This document shows positions 45,685 through 57,230 of a stretch of DNA of 64,000 nt, piece by piece. Below the pieces are notes generated by a model. It made no database searches and was not told the DNA's origin. It saw nothing but the letters and a program-made list of their open reading frames with translations. Source of the DNA: Halichoerus grypus (lineage: Eukaryota > Chordata > Mammalia > Carnivora > Phocidae). Position numbers and translations under genes: made by a program. Where the stretch lies: the NCBI RefSeq assembly GCF_964656455.1, contig NC_135719.1, positions 73,086,283-73,150,282 of the forward strand, given 5' to 3'. Every line of letters starts with the position of its first letter. Position 1 is the stretch's first letter.

Positions 45685-46374
45685 ATGGAATATTATGCAG
45701 CCATCAAAAGGAATGAGATCTTGCCATTTGCAACGACGTGGATGGAACTGGAGGGTATTATGCTGAGCGAAATAAGTCAAACAGAGAAAGACATGTATCA
45801 TATGACCTCACTGATATGAGGAATTCTTAATCTCAGGAAACAAACTGAGGGTTGCTGGAGTGGGGGGTGGGGTGGGAGGGATGGGGTGACTGGGTGATAG
45901 ACACTGGGGAGGGTGGAGGGTATGTGCTCTGGTAAGCGCTGTGAATTGTGCAAGACTGTTGAATCTTGGATCTGTACCTCTGAAACAAATAATGCAATAT
46001 ATGTTAAGAAAAAAAAGAAAAGAAGAAGATAGCAGGAGGGGAAGAATGAAGGGGGGGAAATCAGAGGGGGAGAAGAACCATGAGAGACGATGGACTCTGA
46101 AAAACAAACTGAGGGTTCTAGAGGGGAGGGGGGTGGGAGGATGGGTTAGCCTGGTGATGGGTATTGAGGAGGGCACGTTCTGCATGGAGCACTGGGTGTT
46201 ATGCACAAACAATGAATCATGGAACACTACATCTAAAACTAATGATGTAATGTATGGGGATTCACATAACAATAAAAAATTAAAAAAAAAAAGAAAACTA
46301 AAAAAGAAAACCAATGATGTATTGTATGGTGAGTAACATAACATAATACAATTTTAAAAAAAGAAAAAAAAAAA
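45548..46374 (+). mobile_element. 5'-truncated carnivore L1 with doubled 3' end
   Basis: ORF2 end, TA expansion, 3' UTR and A-tail (46,281-46,291), then a second, diverged copy of the last 45 bases (CCAATGATGTATTGTATGGT, GAGTAACATAACATAATA) and another A-tail. The target duplication AGAAAGAGGGAGACA is at 45,533-45,547 and AGAAAGAGGGAGAC at 46,375-46,388, enclosing both ends. The long open frames here (131 codons plus, 178 codons minus) fall inside the element. Confidence 0.93.
45637..45680. repeat. TA microsatellite inside L1
   Basis: About 22 TA units replace the short GTATATATATAC seen in the related copy at 13,535. Confidence 0.97.
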
Positions 46375-46388
46375 AGAAAGAGGGAGAC

Positions 46389-47677
46389 AAAGAGAGAGAG
46401 AGACAGAGACAGGGAAATATTTGTGAGTTGCCCAACACCGAATAAAACTAATCTTAATAGGAATAGTAGAGTCTTATAAACATAGTCAAAGACTCATTCT
46501 TTTATTATTTTAAGCCATTTTAAAATTGTGGCTTTTATATTTGCACTGTTTTGATACATTTGTTGACATGAGTTACTTCACCCATTTACCAATGTAAATT
46601 CCTAATAAGATACTAAACAACTGATTCTATAAAACTTAAAGGTAGAATTTTACATTGATTATTATTAATTTCATCTTGTTTATTCCAGCAAGGTGCTTAT
46701 TTCCCTGTTGGGTATCCCTTCCAACCAGCAAGTTGCTGATGCTTTCATGTAAATCAGAATAAAAATGTTGAAAAGGGGAGCTTTGATTGTGGAACGTCGG
46801 GATGGGTCACTAGCCTGAATGAGGTTGGAACAGGCTGACATCAAATAATCAATCAATCTTCTCTTGGCATAATCATTTAGCTAGCTGTTTGTGAATGCAC
46901 TTTAAAGGACATAATCCAGCCCATATTTTCCATCTTAGAGAAAAGATGCTTGTTTCATTTTGGTTTTGCGTATAATGCCACATGATAACACTTAACATAG
47001 GTGATTTAATGTAAAGTCGGTTTGCTGCTTTTTTTTTTCAACCTTTGGAATTTTTATTGGTGTAACAACACATACCTATAAATATTTCCCAACATAAGAA
47101 AAGTAACATAATTAGATATTCACTAAAATCTGTAGTTTCAATCCAGTCAGAAAGGACCTTTTATAAGAAGGCAGATTTTTCAGGGGCAATATCTTAAAAG
47201 AAGCAGATTCATGTGACCTTTTGACAACCCTAGGGAGAAGCAGATCTGACATACTCTACCTTGCAGTTTGGGTGTCAGGGAATCAGTAGCACTTTAAAAA
47301 TAACTGCAACAGGATAAAGATGGGAGGAAAAAATAAACACTGTTAACAAAATAGTTTATTAAGGAAGGAAGTAAAATGAAGCACACTGAACCAGTCATGT
47401 GCGGAATAAATATAGAACAACACGTTTCCAGAGACACACTAGGAAAAAACCCAACCCAAATATACTGAAAGGAATCCAAGGATAGAATTAATAGCTAAGT
47501 GGGCTGAGATATTATCTATTGCTCAGAGGGAAGAACCTCACACAGAAGGATAAATGTTGAAAACAGAACCGAGCCCTAAACTGCGGAAGAAACTTCTTTG
47601 ACCAATATATGTATATATAGTAGCAGATCAGACTCTTCAAAATCTAAAGTGGTATGGGGAGGCTAACCATGTTTTTT
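46389..47677. other. unique stretch
   Basis: 46,780-46,930 is complex and repeat-free, with AATCAATCAATC and TAATCATTTAGCTAGCTG, which could be PBX/homeobox-type sites in a conserved element; impression only. No exon recognised. Confidence 0.35.
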
Positions 47678-47879
47678 GGGGCGCCTGGGTGGCTCAGTCG
47701 TTAAGCGTCTGCCTTCGGCTCAGGTCATGATCCCAGGGTCCCGGGATCGAGCCCTGCATCGGGCTCCCTGCTCAGCGGGAAGCCTGCTTCTCCCTCTCCC
47801 GCTTCCCCTGCTTGTGTTCCCTCTCTCGCTGTGTCTCTCTCTGTCAAATAAATAAATAAAATCTTTAAAAAAAAAAAAA
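47678..47879 (+). mobile_element. CAN-SINE, near consensus
   Basis: Complete SINE with A-tail, tail-to-tail with an antisense SINE a few bases away. A clear target duplication for this copy alone is not seen. Confidence 0.96.
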
Positions 47880-47894
47880 GATTATGTAATTTTT

Positions 47895-48094
47895 TTTTTT
47901 TTTTAAAGATTTTATTTATTTATTTGAGAGAGAGAGAATGAGAGAGAGTAAGCACATGAGAGGGGGGAGGGTCAGAGGGAGAAGCAGACTCCCTGCTGAG
48001 CAGGGAGCCTGATGCGGGACTCGATCCAGGGACTCCAGGATCATGACCTGAGCCGAAGGCAGTCGCTTAACCAACTGAGCCACCCAGGCGCCCC
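47895..48094 (-). mobile_element. CAN-SINE, antisense, partner of an inverted pair
   Basis: Complete antisense SINE. The target duplication AAGATTATGTAATTTTT is exact at 47,878-47,894 and 48,095-48,111, so it landed at the tail of the preceding SINE. Confidence 0.96.
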
Positions 48095-48159
48095 AAGATT
48101 ATGTAATTTTTTATGTAGTATTTCAAATAGATATGATGTTCCACACTCCCTTAGACCAG

Positions 48160-48372
48160 GGTCAGCAAATCTTTTCTTTAAAGGGCCCAATAGTAAATAT
48201 TTAGTCTTTGTGAACCATATGGTCTCTGTTGCAGGTACTCAACGCTTCCCTCATAGCCCCAAAGCAGCCATGGGTACCACATAAATGAATGAACATGGCT
48301 GGGTTCCAATAAAACTTTATTTACCAGGTGGGAGACTGGATTTGGCCTGTGGACTGTAGTGCACCAACCCCT
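48160..48372. mobile_element. hAT-like non-autonomous element
   Basis: GGGTCAGCAAATCTTTTCTT, then AAAGGGCCCAATAGTAAATA, GGTTCCAATAAAACTTTATT and TGGATTTGGCCTGTGGACTG form the well-known order of an ancient mammalian DNA transposon. I do not assign its number. Confidence 0.75.
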
Positions 48373-48374
48373 GT

Positions 48375-49100
48375 TCTAGATCATACATTACTTCCGGATG
48401 GTAAAATAACTGATAACCTGCTTTCTATTCTGTTCATCCAAGATGAATAGTCCTTAGCATCAGTCCCTGCTGACTTTATAATGTTCATTTGTCCTTAATG
48501 GAACAGTTGAGCTGGACACTTTCAGAGAGTAAAATACCTTTTCTAAGATATGCTGGCTTTTTTTCGGAGAGGGCTTCAATGTCTTGGACATGTGAATTAA
48601 CAATTTACTTATTAGAGGTTTAAAAACACCACCTTGTCTGTATTTCAGTAAAAACTAGTATGATTTGGGTTCTTGAGCTCTGTGTTTATTACAGCTTAAC
48701 TTAGGGGGATCCAAGAGTCAAAATCATGGCAACCTGACATTCAGGTAACAGTATAATCCTACTCCAGAGAGTTCCCGTCAATCTAGTGGCACAAAGCAAA
48801 CCTTAGGACATGGTTTTGCCCTTGTGTGAGTTTACAAAACAACTGAGCTACAGCTATCTTGTGGTTTCTCAGAATAGCCTGGAGTAGAATTTTGAGATAC
48901 ACAGAACCAAATGGAATTGAGTTACTGTTCTTATGTTTATCAAGTGTCAGGGGCTAAAACTTCTCTAATTTTGAGCTATATTCATCATTAGTTCTTTTGC
49001 ATTATATGTAGCATGCCTGGATTGATCAATAAGAACAATCATTCAATCCTGTCCAGTTTTGGTGTTTGTCTCTTGAAAAATCCTTATTTATCAAGCTATT
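48375..49100. other. unique stretch, nothing recognised
   Basis: No repeat or exon recognised. Confidence 0.45.
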
Positions 49101-49112
49101 CAAAAGTAACAC

Positions 49113-49307
49113 GGGGTGCCCGGGTGGCTCAGTCGGTTAAGCCTTCAGCTCAGGTCATGATCCCAGGGTCCTGGGATGGAGCCCAGCATTAGGCTCCCTG
49201 CTAAGCGAAGAGCCTGCTTTTCCCTCTTCTTCTGCTCCTCCCTCCTGCTAGTGCTCTCTCACTCTCTCTCTCAAATAAATAAATAAAAAATCTTTAAAGA
49301 AACAAAA
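49113..49307 (+). mobile_element. CAN-SINE with small head deletion
   Basis: About ten bases after GTTAAGC are missing. CAAAAGTAACAC and CAAAAGCAATGC flank it. Confidence 0.93.
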
Positions 49308-49479
49308 CAAAAGCAATGCTTTTGTTGTTTACATGGCACTTGGCAAATTAGATTTGTCCCTACTACCTCCCCTCTTTATTTCCTTTTTCTGAAAGGCTTC
49401 CCCTTCACCAACCCCCCCCCCCGCCCCCTTTTGCCTACCCTTTTATTTTCATCCAGGCATTGGGCATTAACAGTGGTTA

Positions 49480-49572
49480 GAAAACACAGTCTGTGGCTTC
49501 TTCGTCTTTGAATCCTGCATGGCATCTAGCACTGCCTTGCACAAAATAAATGTTCAGTAAATGTTTCTTAGA
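49480..49572 (+). repeat. L2-like 3' fragment
   Basis: GGCATCTAGCACTGCCTTGC, then AATAAATGTTCAGTAAATGT is the L2 3' end phrase. Confidence 0.65.
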
Positions 49573-50936
49573 AGGCTCCTAGATGCCTTATGTTTTCAGC
49601 TTTGTGAGATATCCATTTGTTTGGAAGTGAGCAAATCACAGTATTTCGCAGCATACTCACAATCCAATATTTACTTCAGAATGGAATCCCTATCATAACC
49701 TGCCTAGAGGTTTGATACATACTGACAAGAACTGATACAAGAGCAGTCCTTTTTCTTTCTTAAATTTGCTTTAGATAATGGTCTCCTAAAACTCCTTTCA
49801 ATCCTTAAATAATAACTATGTATTTGAAAATATTCTGAGAGGTCTTAACAATCCAAAAAGTAAACAAACTCCTGCAAAATTTGAGTATTGAGTGAGAAAA
49901 AGGTCAAGAAATGGGCTTTTGTAAACATCTGAAATTTAATGAATAGGGATATATCTAGAAATATGTCCTTTTTTTTTCCTTATGACTAATTTGATTAAAT
50001 TTGGCCAAATCCCTTACAGTGTACTGATGTGATAAGTTGCATTTTGGTCTTTATGTTTTCAGAAATGTTAGAGTTAAGTGTTTCTCTGGTAGGCTTCTTC
50101 TGTTTAGGAATGTTCTGTTTTAAGAAAACATAATACAGAAGAGCGAAATTTACAAAATAAGTAAATAATGGGATGGTTATTCACCTAACGGGAGCATTCT
50201 TGCTTTGCAAAACAACTCCCTGAAGGGTTTCTGTTACAGACTGTCCTTCTCTTGTCCCTCACTGGTACTACACATTTGTTTATAGACAATTTCTTGCTAA
50301 ATGAGGGATGAGGAAGCTGGGTAGAGAAAATCTGGCTAAATTTAAAAAAAAGACTGTTAATTGAAGATCAGTCTAAGAAGAGATGGCTTTAAAGCAATAA
50401 TGTAATTAAAAGGAAAATATTTTCTATTTTTCTTTCAGGAACAGAATTATGGCCTGAATGAAAACCCATTGGTGTTGTCAGCTTCTCTGCTTCCATACCA
50501 TTCCATGGTTCCTTAGTTTATCAATGCTAGTTTGGGTGCCGGTTTTGAGCAAAAGTGAAATAATAAATATCTTACATGTTAGCACTAAAGGGTAGTCTAC
50601 TGCTCACTGCAACAGGAAGTGTTTGTTTTTAGACTGTAACATTATCTCTAGAAAAATGGAGAATAGATAAAATAAGATTTGCTATTCAAGTTGACGGGAC
50701 CCTGTATCCTATAATTTCCTTTGACCACTAGGATTCTGCAGAAAGTTTTATATTTGAAGAGACTTTGAAAAATTCCTTGCAAAGGATTGTTTCATTTCAT
50801 TATTGTCTTTTCCACTCAATTATCTGGTTTTTAGGAAATTAGCATTAGTTTAGCATTAACTAAAGAAAAAGATAAACAAGTAACTAATTAATAGAAAAAG
50901 CAATATTTCTATCAAGAAATGTTTTCATCTTTTTAA
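49573..50936. other. unique stretch, nothing recognised
   Basis: AT-rich. No repeat or exon recognised. Confidence 0.45.
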
Positions 50937-50951
50937 TTTTACCCATGTTTG

Positions 50952-51134
50952 GGGGGCTCCTGGGTGGCTCAGTTGGTTAAGCATCTGCCTTTGGCTCTGA
51001 TCGTGATCCCAGGGTCCTGGGATCAAGCCCTGCTTCTCCCTCTGTCCCTCCACCCACTTGTGTGCTCGCTCTCTCACTCTCTCTCAAATAAATAAATAAA
51101 ATCTTAACAAAAAATAAATAAATAAATAAAAAGA
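50952..51134 (+). mobile_element. CAN-SINE with body deletion
   Basis: The middle of the body is shortened. The target duplication TTTTACCCATGTTTG is at 50,937-50,951 with its copy from 51,136. Confidence 0.94.
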
Positions 51135-51149
51135 TTTTACCCATGTTTG

Positions 51150-52866
51150 GTCACCAGATGTGTATCTGTAATAAACCAGTGGGTTTTGAAAGACTAAATA
51201 ATTTAAAATGGGTGAAAAGGAAATAAAACCAAAAACCAAACACTTCAAGAAGAGAAAGCTGTAACATTCTCTAAGACAACTACTTCCTTTTTTCCTTCTA
51301 ATTTACAGATAACCAGTTTTCTCTGAATGCAGTGATTTACAGTACATCTTTGTTTCTTGGCATCTGCAACTTTAAGGTCATGTTGAGGTAATGATCTTGA
51401 GGAGATCCTTAGGCAAAGGCAAAGAGAAGTATCAAATAGCCATTAATTTGATGCCTTTGAGAGTAGACAAATCTATAAATTCTAAAAGATCATTGTTATT
51501 TAAAAAGTGCCAGATTTACATGAGATAGGGTCTTAGATTTAGCATCCCGCTAAAATCAAGCAAGGAGAAAAGCTGGAAAATAGAGCTCTTTATACAGGGA
51601 GGAACGTTTGGCAATTTGTTGATAGGGTAAAAATTTCAAGAGGAAGAGATAGTACTAGTTAAACTCACGCCAAATGGCACCCCCTCCCATCTGCCCTGTC
51701 TATCTTGTATCTTCAACTTCTTCTCTGCTGAATTCTTCCTCTCAACATGTAAACATATTCAGGCCTCTCCCACCTGGGAAATTATTCTCCCTTAATCCTG
51801 AATTCCAACATAAGCTATTATTCTCCTGTCTTTTCTCTTTTCCTGTCAGTTAAGCTCCTGGAGAGAGTTGTTATGCAGTCTCTACCATCTTACCTCCTCA
51901 CCTTCTTGCGGCTGTCTCTCACCCCTAGCCTGGGAAGTTTTTCTGCAGATCTAGTGGGCCCTTGCCCTTGTCCCTTCTGTTAACATAGAGACATGTGCTG
52001 CCTCTTTGGGGTTAAATTTATCCCATTGCCAGACTGGATGAGTTATTTGCATGTTTACCCCTTTCAGTAGAATGTATGTGGGGGTTGGGGGGCCAGGGAT
52101 GATATTTAATTTGAAACCTTAAGATAATCCCAGGAGCTGACCCACATAGGTACACAAGAAATGTATGTTAAATAAATGGATTTTCTTTATTGGGCTGCAA
52201 ATGATTTTCAGGAATTTGGGAGTAACAGGGCGTTTATAAAGACTTGTATTATTGTTGGTTTGTTTAAATGATGTGGCCTGTCTTTCCACATGGTTTGGGT
52301 TTGAGGGACTCATTTCCTGTTTCTTTTAAATGGTTTCTTGCTCTGAAACCCCCCTGCCAGTTCAGGCCCCTCTCTCGGAGGTCTTGGGCCTTCAGGAGGC
52401 CTCCCAGTCGGGTCTGGTGGTGATGCACGACATTGCATTGTTTGCTTAGCCACCCGGGTGGTTGGTTCCCTGTTGGAGGGGGAGGAAGCAGCAACAAGAA
52501 AACCCTGAGGAACCCGAATGTGGTCTCCACATCCAGGCAACCGGGGCTGGCTCAAGTGCAGCAAAGTCCCCGGGGAACTTCTCAAAGAGCAGCTGCTACA
52601 GAGCTTTTCCAGAGAGGATTCTCATCGCATGTGTGATGCTTTACTTAACGTTTTTTTTTTTTTTTAGATTATTATAAAGCGATATAACCATATTCTAAAA
52701 TTCTGGAAGATTAAAGGAAAAAATTGCTTCTATTCTCTCCATACTGGGTACTTTTTATGTAGTCCTCGACAGTCCTTTTTGTGATCATTTTAAAAAGTGT
52801 GCTTGTCATCCTTGTGTCTATTTTCACTTCCTGAATTATAAACTTTCTTCTCTGTGCTACATAGTC
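51150..52866. other. unique stretch with a moderately GC-rich part
   Basis: 52,330-52,640 is richer in GC and CpG than its surroundings (GAACCCGAATGTGGTCTCCA, CCCCGGGGAACTTC). Overlapping open frames of 65-90 codons on both strands there have no recognisable domain. A T-run at 52,651-52,666 follows. It may be an old processed fragment or a short regulatory element. Confidence 0.35.
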
Positions 52867-52883
52867 CTATAATCATTATTTTA

Positions 52884-53074
52884 TTTATTGTTTATAAAGA
52901 TTTTATTTATTTATTTGAGAGAGAGAGAGAACATGAGAGCAGGGTGAGGGGCAGAGGGAGAAGCAGATTCCCTGCTTAGCAGAGAGGCCACAGAAGTGGG
53001 GCTCAGTCCCAGGACCCTGGGATTGTGACCTGAGCCCAAGGCAGGTGCTTAATTGACTGAGCCACCCAGGTGCC
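52884..53074 (-). mobile_element. CAN-SINE, antisense
   Basis: Complete antisense SINE with exact target duplication CTATAATCATTATTTTA at 52,867-52,883 and 53,075-53,091. Confidence 0.96.
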
Positions 53075-53091
53075 CTATAATCATTATTTTA

Positions 53092-54509
53092 AATCAGGCC
53101 GCTTTGTCACAGTTACTAAATGGGGAAATTGTGAGGTATATATATATTTACCTGAAAAAGGTTCTTGAAGAGTTTGGTCCCAATGTCATCCATGATGCTG
53201 GTCGGCCAGATTCTTCCTGTGATGCCCGGTAATTAGGCAGTTTCATTCAGTACCTGCTCTATGTTTGGTGTTTCCACAGGTAGAGGTAAAGGCTACCACA
53301 TAGGTCGGATTGCTTTTCTGGAGCACAATTCACACCATTTTACCTAAGGATTCCAGCCTCAAGAGATAAGTATATTTGCAAATGAAGATTTTATGTACCA
53401 GAATATTTATTCATATCTAGTGCTATCTTTAATATTTATGATACTGTAAAATTCGTACTGTTAAAAAATGCCCCAACAATAGGGGACTGGCCAAATAAGA
53501 ATATAATAAGAATAAGAGACTGAATATGAGCAGAAGTAAAAAAAGAGAGAAATAGATGAGCATTTCTGTGTAGGTCAGTCAATCAGCAGGTACGTGTCAA
53601 ATTAACTCCAGATGAGGTTTGAATTGTTCAGAACACAAAGGCAAGTTCATCTGAAATGACTTGGGGAGTGTTGAAGAGAGGTTAAGAATCATTTCTGTAA
53701 GACACAGCTGAGCAAATCTGACGGGGGTGGGGGTAGTGCAGGGGGCAAGAACAAGAATGTCAGTGATATTTCCTATCACTACAGGCATCTTTCCTAGAGA
53801 TTTTCTTAGTTCCATGGTCAAAACTTGTGTTTGCTCTTATTTGCATATATTCTGCTTCCTCCCACTATGAACCCCAAGTTGAGTATGCCAAAGGGGAGCA
53901 TTTTGTTTATGTTCGTTTGTTTCTGCTTTATTTTGTTTTTTTCCTCTGAAGGGGAAGGTGGAGTCCTAAGAAGCCAGAGAACTCCTTTGTAGCCTGGTGC
54001 AGCCTGCAGGTATTGTTGAATCTTATCAAAACGTGACTCCTGAGATCATAGAGCCTTCTCCGTTGAACCTGCTCTAAAGTCTCCTGGATGAACTAGAAAT
54101 TTGGAAGTCACAGAAAAGAAGTTCTTTGCTATCCTAAGGGAGAAGAATAGCAATTGTTTACTGCGTGTGGTGCTAGTCATTGGTGATTACCATTCATTTT
54201 CATCCCCCCGCCCCACTCCCTATTCTGGGCACATGGTAGAATTATACTTTCTCACCTTACTGTAGTTGGGATGCAAGATGGGAAGGAGTGTATTTATTCT
54301 GGCTGATGAGTTAGAAGGGAAAGTGATGTGTGTTATTTCCAGGCTGAACATTTCATTACCAGTATAATTACCTTCCCAATGCTCTCTTGTCCCCTCTGCC
54401 ACAGCAGGCCAGGTTTGAGATGACAGAGCACCAAGTGAAGAGACATAGAGCAGAGTTCCAGCTATCTTGGGATGAATATATAGTGAGTGGGAAAGACATC
54501 TATATTGTT
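53092..54509. other. unique stretch, nothing recognised
   Basis: 53,465-53,500 (CAACAATAGGGGACTGGCCA) recalls a common old repeat end, too short to name. No exon recognised. Confidence 0.4.
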
Positions 54510-54527
54510 ACAATTAAGATTTTTTTT

Positions 54528-54718
54528 TTAAAGATTTTATTTATTTATTTGACAGAGAGAGACACAGCGAGAGAGGGAACACAAGCAGGGGGAGTGGGAG
54601 AGGAAGAAGCAGGCTTCTTGCTGAGCAGGGAGCCCGATTGGGGGCTCGATTCCAGGACCCTGGCATCATGACCTGAGCCAAAGGCAGCCGCTTAACGGCT
54701 GAGCCACCCAGGCGCTCC
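54528..54718 (-). mobile_element. CAN-SINE, antisense, young
   Basis: Near-consensus antisense SINE with target duplication ACAATTAAGATTTTTTTT on both sides. Confidence 0.96.
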
Positions 54719-54769
54719 ACAATTAAGATTTTTTTTAAACCACAGTCTTCACGGATTGATACAAATGCT

Positions 54770-54975
54770 TACTATAGGATAAATACTATATAATGAACAG
54801 TTATATAATTTCATTTAATCCTCACAACCCAATGCGGTAGACATTCTCATTTTCTCCAGTTTATAGATGAGGAAACAGATTTATAGTGCTTAAAGAAATT
54901 TCCCAAAGTCTCATCTCTTTGAATGGCAGATCTGAACTTGAACCTAAGTTTTGTTTGATGAAGCAAATGGAGACA
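54770..54975 (-). repeat. MIR, antisense
   Basis: TTTAATCCTCACAACCCAAT, then AGTTTATAGATGAGGAAACA and ATGGCAGATCTGAACTTGAA are antisense MIR landmarks. Confidence 0.8.
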
Positions 54976-55334
54976 CTGTTATACTTTACAGAGCATTGCT
55001 TACAAAATAAATCACAAGGCAGCTCAGAATAGGTAGTGACTGTTAACTCATGACATGTTACATTCTGAAAGGGGAGTTTTAGTGTTAAATTAGTAAGTCC
55101 TCAGGGGGCCCTCTGTCTTTCCAGAAAAGGCAGGATGAAGACTTTCCTTCCTATAGCCTTCAGGCATATCAGGGTAGCCTCTTTCAGAAGCAGAAAAGAC
55201 CTATGTTTGGCTGGAAGCTCCCCTGGCTCCCAACTCCAGATCTTTGTGTCCAGGGTGCATTCCCATGTGTTTGTGCATAACATCTCAGGAAAGCCTAGTG
55301 TGAAAGAGCCGACTGCCTGGGTTGGCCACTTAAC

Positions 55335-55540
55335 ATTGGTGTGATCTTGATAAAGTGAAAGTCTCTCAGCCTTGATTTCTTTTTCTGTAAAATGGGAGTA
55401 GCTTAGTAGTAAATCTCAAGAGTACGCTTATCCTGATGAAAAATAATGTAAATTTCATAGGTTGCTGTGAGGATTCAATGATGTAATGCATGTCAAGTGC
55501 TTAGAATAGTGCCTTGTACGTGGCAAGCACTCTCTCCCCT
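55335..55540 (+). repeat. MIR, sense
   Basis: CTCAGCCTTGATTTCTTTTT, CTGTAAAATGGGAGTAGC, GTTGCTGTGAGGATTCAATG and AGTGCCTTGTACGTGGCAAG are sense MIR landmarks. Confidence 0.85.
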
Positions 55541-55635
55541 TTCTCTGTGTGTATAACTGATTGATTTGTACATTTTCAAATAACCATTGCAAAGTAACCC
55601 TATCTCATTTTAAGATTCTGAAGGTTTTTTTCCAG

Positions 55636-55659
55636 CAAGAGGAAAGGAGTCTTCAAGTG
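55636..55659 (+). other. exon-like 24-base segment (speculative)
   Basis: A pyrimidine run ending TTTTTTTCCAG is followed by 24 bases and then GTGAGTAAA, a strong donor. 24 is a multiple of three and the reading CAA GAG GAA AGG... is open. Short matches like this arise by chance, so this is only a lead. Confidence 0.15.
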
Positions 55660-56412
55660 GTGAGTAAACCAGTTTTTATTTTGTTGTGTTTTTAAACCAC
55701 ATCAAGGATGCAATACTTTAGTTTGAGGAGAGAGGTCAGCAATGTTCAAAATGCAGGAAGTAAAAGAAACACAGGGAACATTCTTTGTGAAAACACTTGC
55801 AGAATCTCCTCTAATCCTCACTTCAAGCCTGGGTTCTTACCTTTTCCCAATCAAATCAAGGGAAGGCCCTTTCTGATACAGAGGGAAAAAAGGAAGACAT
55901 AAATGGTTTTTGAACAATAGTGTTTTTTGGAACTTTTCTTGTTGAAAAAATTATTTTTAAGGTTATTTTGAAAGTTTGCCTGAGGGCAATTTTTACTAAG
56001 ATGAACCAGCTTTCTTCCGAGGGTGGGCAAGTCATTTCCCCTCTCAGATCTTATCTGCTTTTTATCTGTAAAATGAATGGATTAGGGTTGATAAGTCTTC
56101 TTATATCTGTTGTTCTTTGATTCTGCCATTCCCTATTTAATCCACACCCTCGGAATGTGGATCTGGAGCCTGTTTCTGCTTTAGATTGTGGATTAGGAAT
56201 CCAGCCCCAGCTCCCCAACTCCCCCCCTCCCATCCCGCCCTCCAGCTGCCTGGAGTTAAGGAAAAGTGAGGCTGCAACCCTTTTATTCGACATTGGAGTT
56301 CTCTGTAGCATTTAACCTGTTGCTGTCTAACGTGTGGGGCAGAGGAAATGAGCTTGAAGTCTGTGAACAAGGGTGGTGAACAAGTGCATTTTCTTCTCTT
56401 TCTTTTTCCCAG
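55660..56412. other. unique stretch upstream of the CpG island
   Basis: A weak MIR trace lies at 56,025-56,110 (GGGCAAGTCATTTCCCCTCT, CTGTAAAATGAATGGATTAG). Nothing else recognised. Confidence 0.4.
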
Positions 56413-56547
56413 GAGTGAGATGGGGGAAGAAAAACAGTGGTCTTTGTTGTGAAGCCACAGTGCCAAACTTCAACCTAGAGGAATGTTTAAGCCCTGTGAA
56501 AAGTTACGGAGAAGACTTGCAATTACGTACTTAGTCACAACAAGAGG
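56413..56547 (+). other. exon-like segment near a CpG island (speculative)
   Basis: CTTCTCTTTCTTTTTCCCAG is an excellent acceptor and AAGAGG followed by GTAAGAAC an excellent donor, 135 bases apart. One frame stays open for most of it before a TAG at 56,531, so it would be a non-coding or terminal-coding exon. No family is recognised in the translation. Confidence 0.25.
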
Positions 56548-56639
56548 GTAAGAACTTTCAAGGCACTGGATTGAAGAGACACAAAAGTCAGGAAGTGACC
56601 CTTTCGTCGGGATTTCAGAGGCCCCGGAGGGGAAACAAA

Positions 56640-57230
56640 GTCCTCTCACAGTTTGGGGAACTTTGGGCCGTACCATCCCGAGGGGCAGGGGCGGGGGAGC
56701 CGGGGAGGGCCGTGGAAACTGACATCTTCGTTCTTAACGAGCCGTGAGCGAACTGAGGATTTCCTCGCTGAAAAGACTCAGTGTGCACAGATCCCCCGCC
56801 CAGAAAAGAAAGCGGGTTTCAGCCTATCGCCATTGTGGAGCCTGCTGAAAGAGACGCCCGGGTCGCCCTGGCCAGAGCCGGCCTCCTGAATCGGGCCCTG
56901 TGCGCGCCTGTCCGGGCCGCGCGCCCGGGTCTGCAGGATGGCGTGCGGGGGCCAGCCCATCTGCGGCCGCGAGCAGCCGGGAGGAAGCCGCCCCGGGGAT
57001 GAATGGGGCTTTGTTCGCCGGCAGCCGCGGCTGCCCTCGGCAGGCCGGGCCCGCACAACGGAGGCTGTATGCGAGAGGAATGGAAATGAGCCTCCGGCCC
57101 TCCCGAAGGAGCCCCATCCCCATCCCCTAGCAGTGCAGAGGAATGCTGGCAAGCCGGAAAGGAACCCTCGCCGGGAACGCTGCTCTCGCGCCTCTGAAAC
57201 CCCATTGAGAAGAGCCCTTTGATGCAATTA
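56640..57230. promoter_or_regulatory. CpG island, probable promoter
   Basis: By far the densest run of CpG in the window, with a GCGGCCGC site at 56,963-56,970 and many CGCG and CCGG steps, in a genome that otherwise shows strong CpG loss. Elevated CpG continues thinly to about 57,540. No TATA box is seen, which is usual for such promoters. Direction is not settled: the exon-like segments lie on its left, on the plus strand. Open frames of 70-150 codons on both strands are expected from GC-rich DNA; one plus-strand frame (56,938-57,222, 94 codons) starts in a good Kozak context but shows no domain. Confidence 0.75.

Noticed and set aside
45808..46344. 178-codon minus-strand open frame
   Set aside because: It lies antisense to an L1 3' UTR, and the same frame appears in pieces in the L1 copies at 2,330 and 13,695.
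56938..57222. 94-codon frame with good Kozak start in the CpG island
   Set aside because: GC-rich DNA yields such frames on both strands; longer ones run antisense through the same bases, and no domain is seen.
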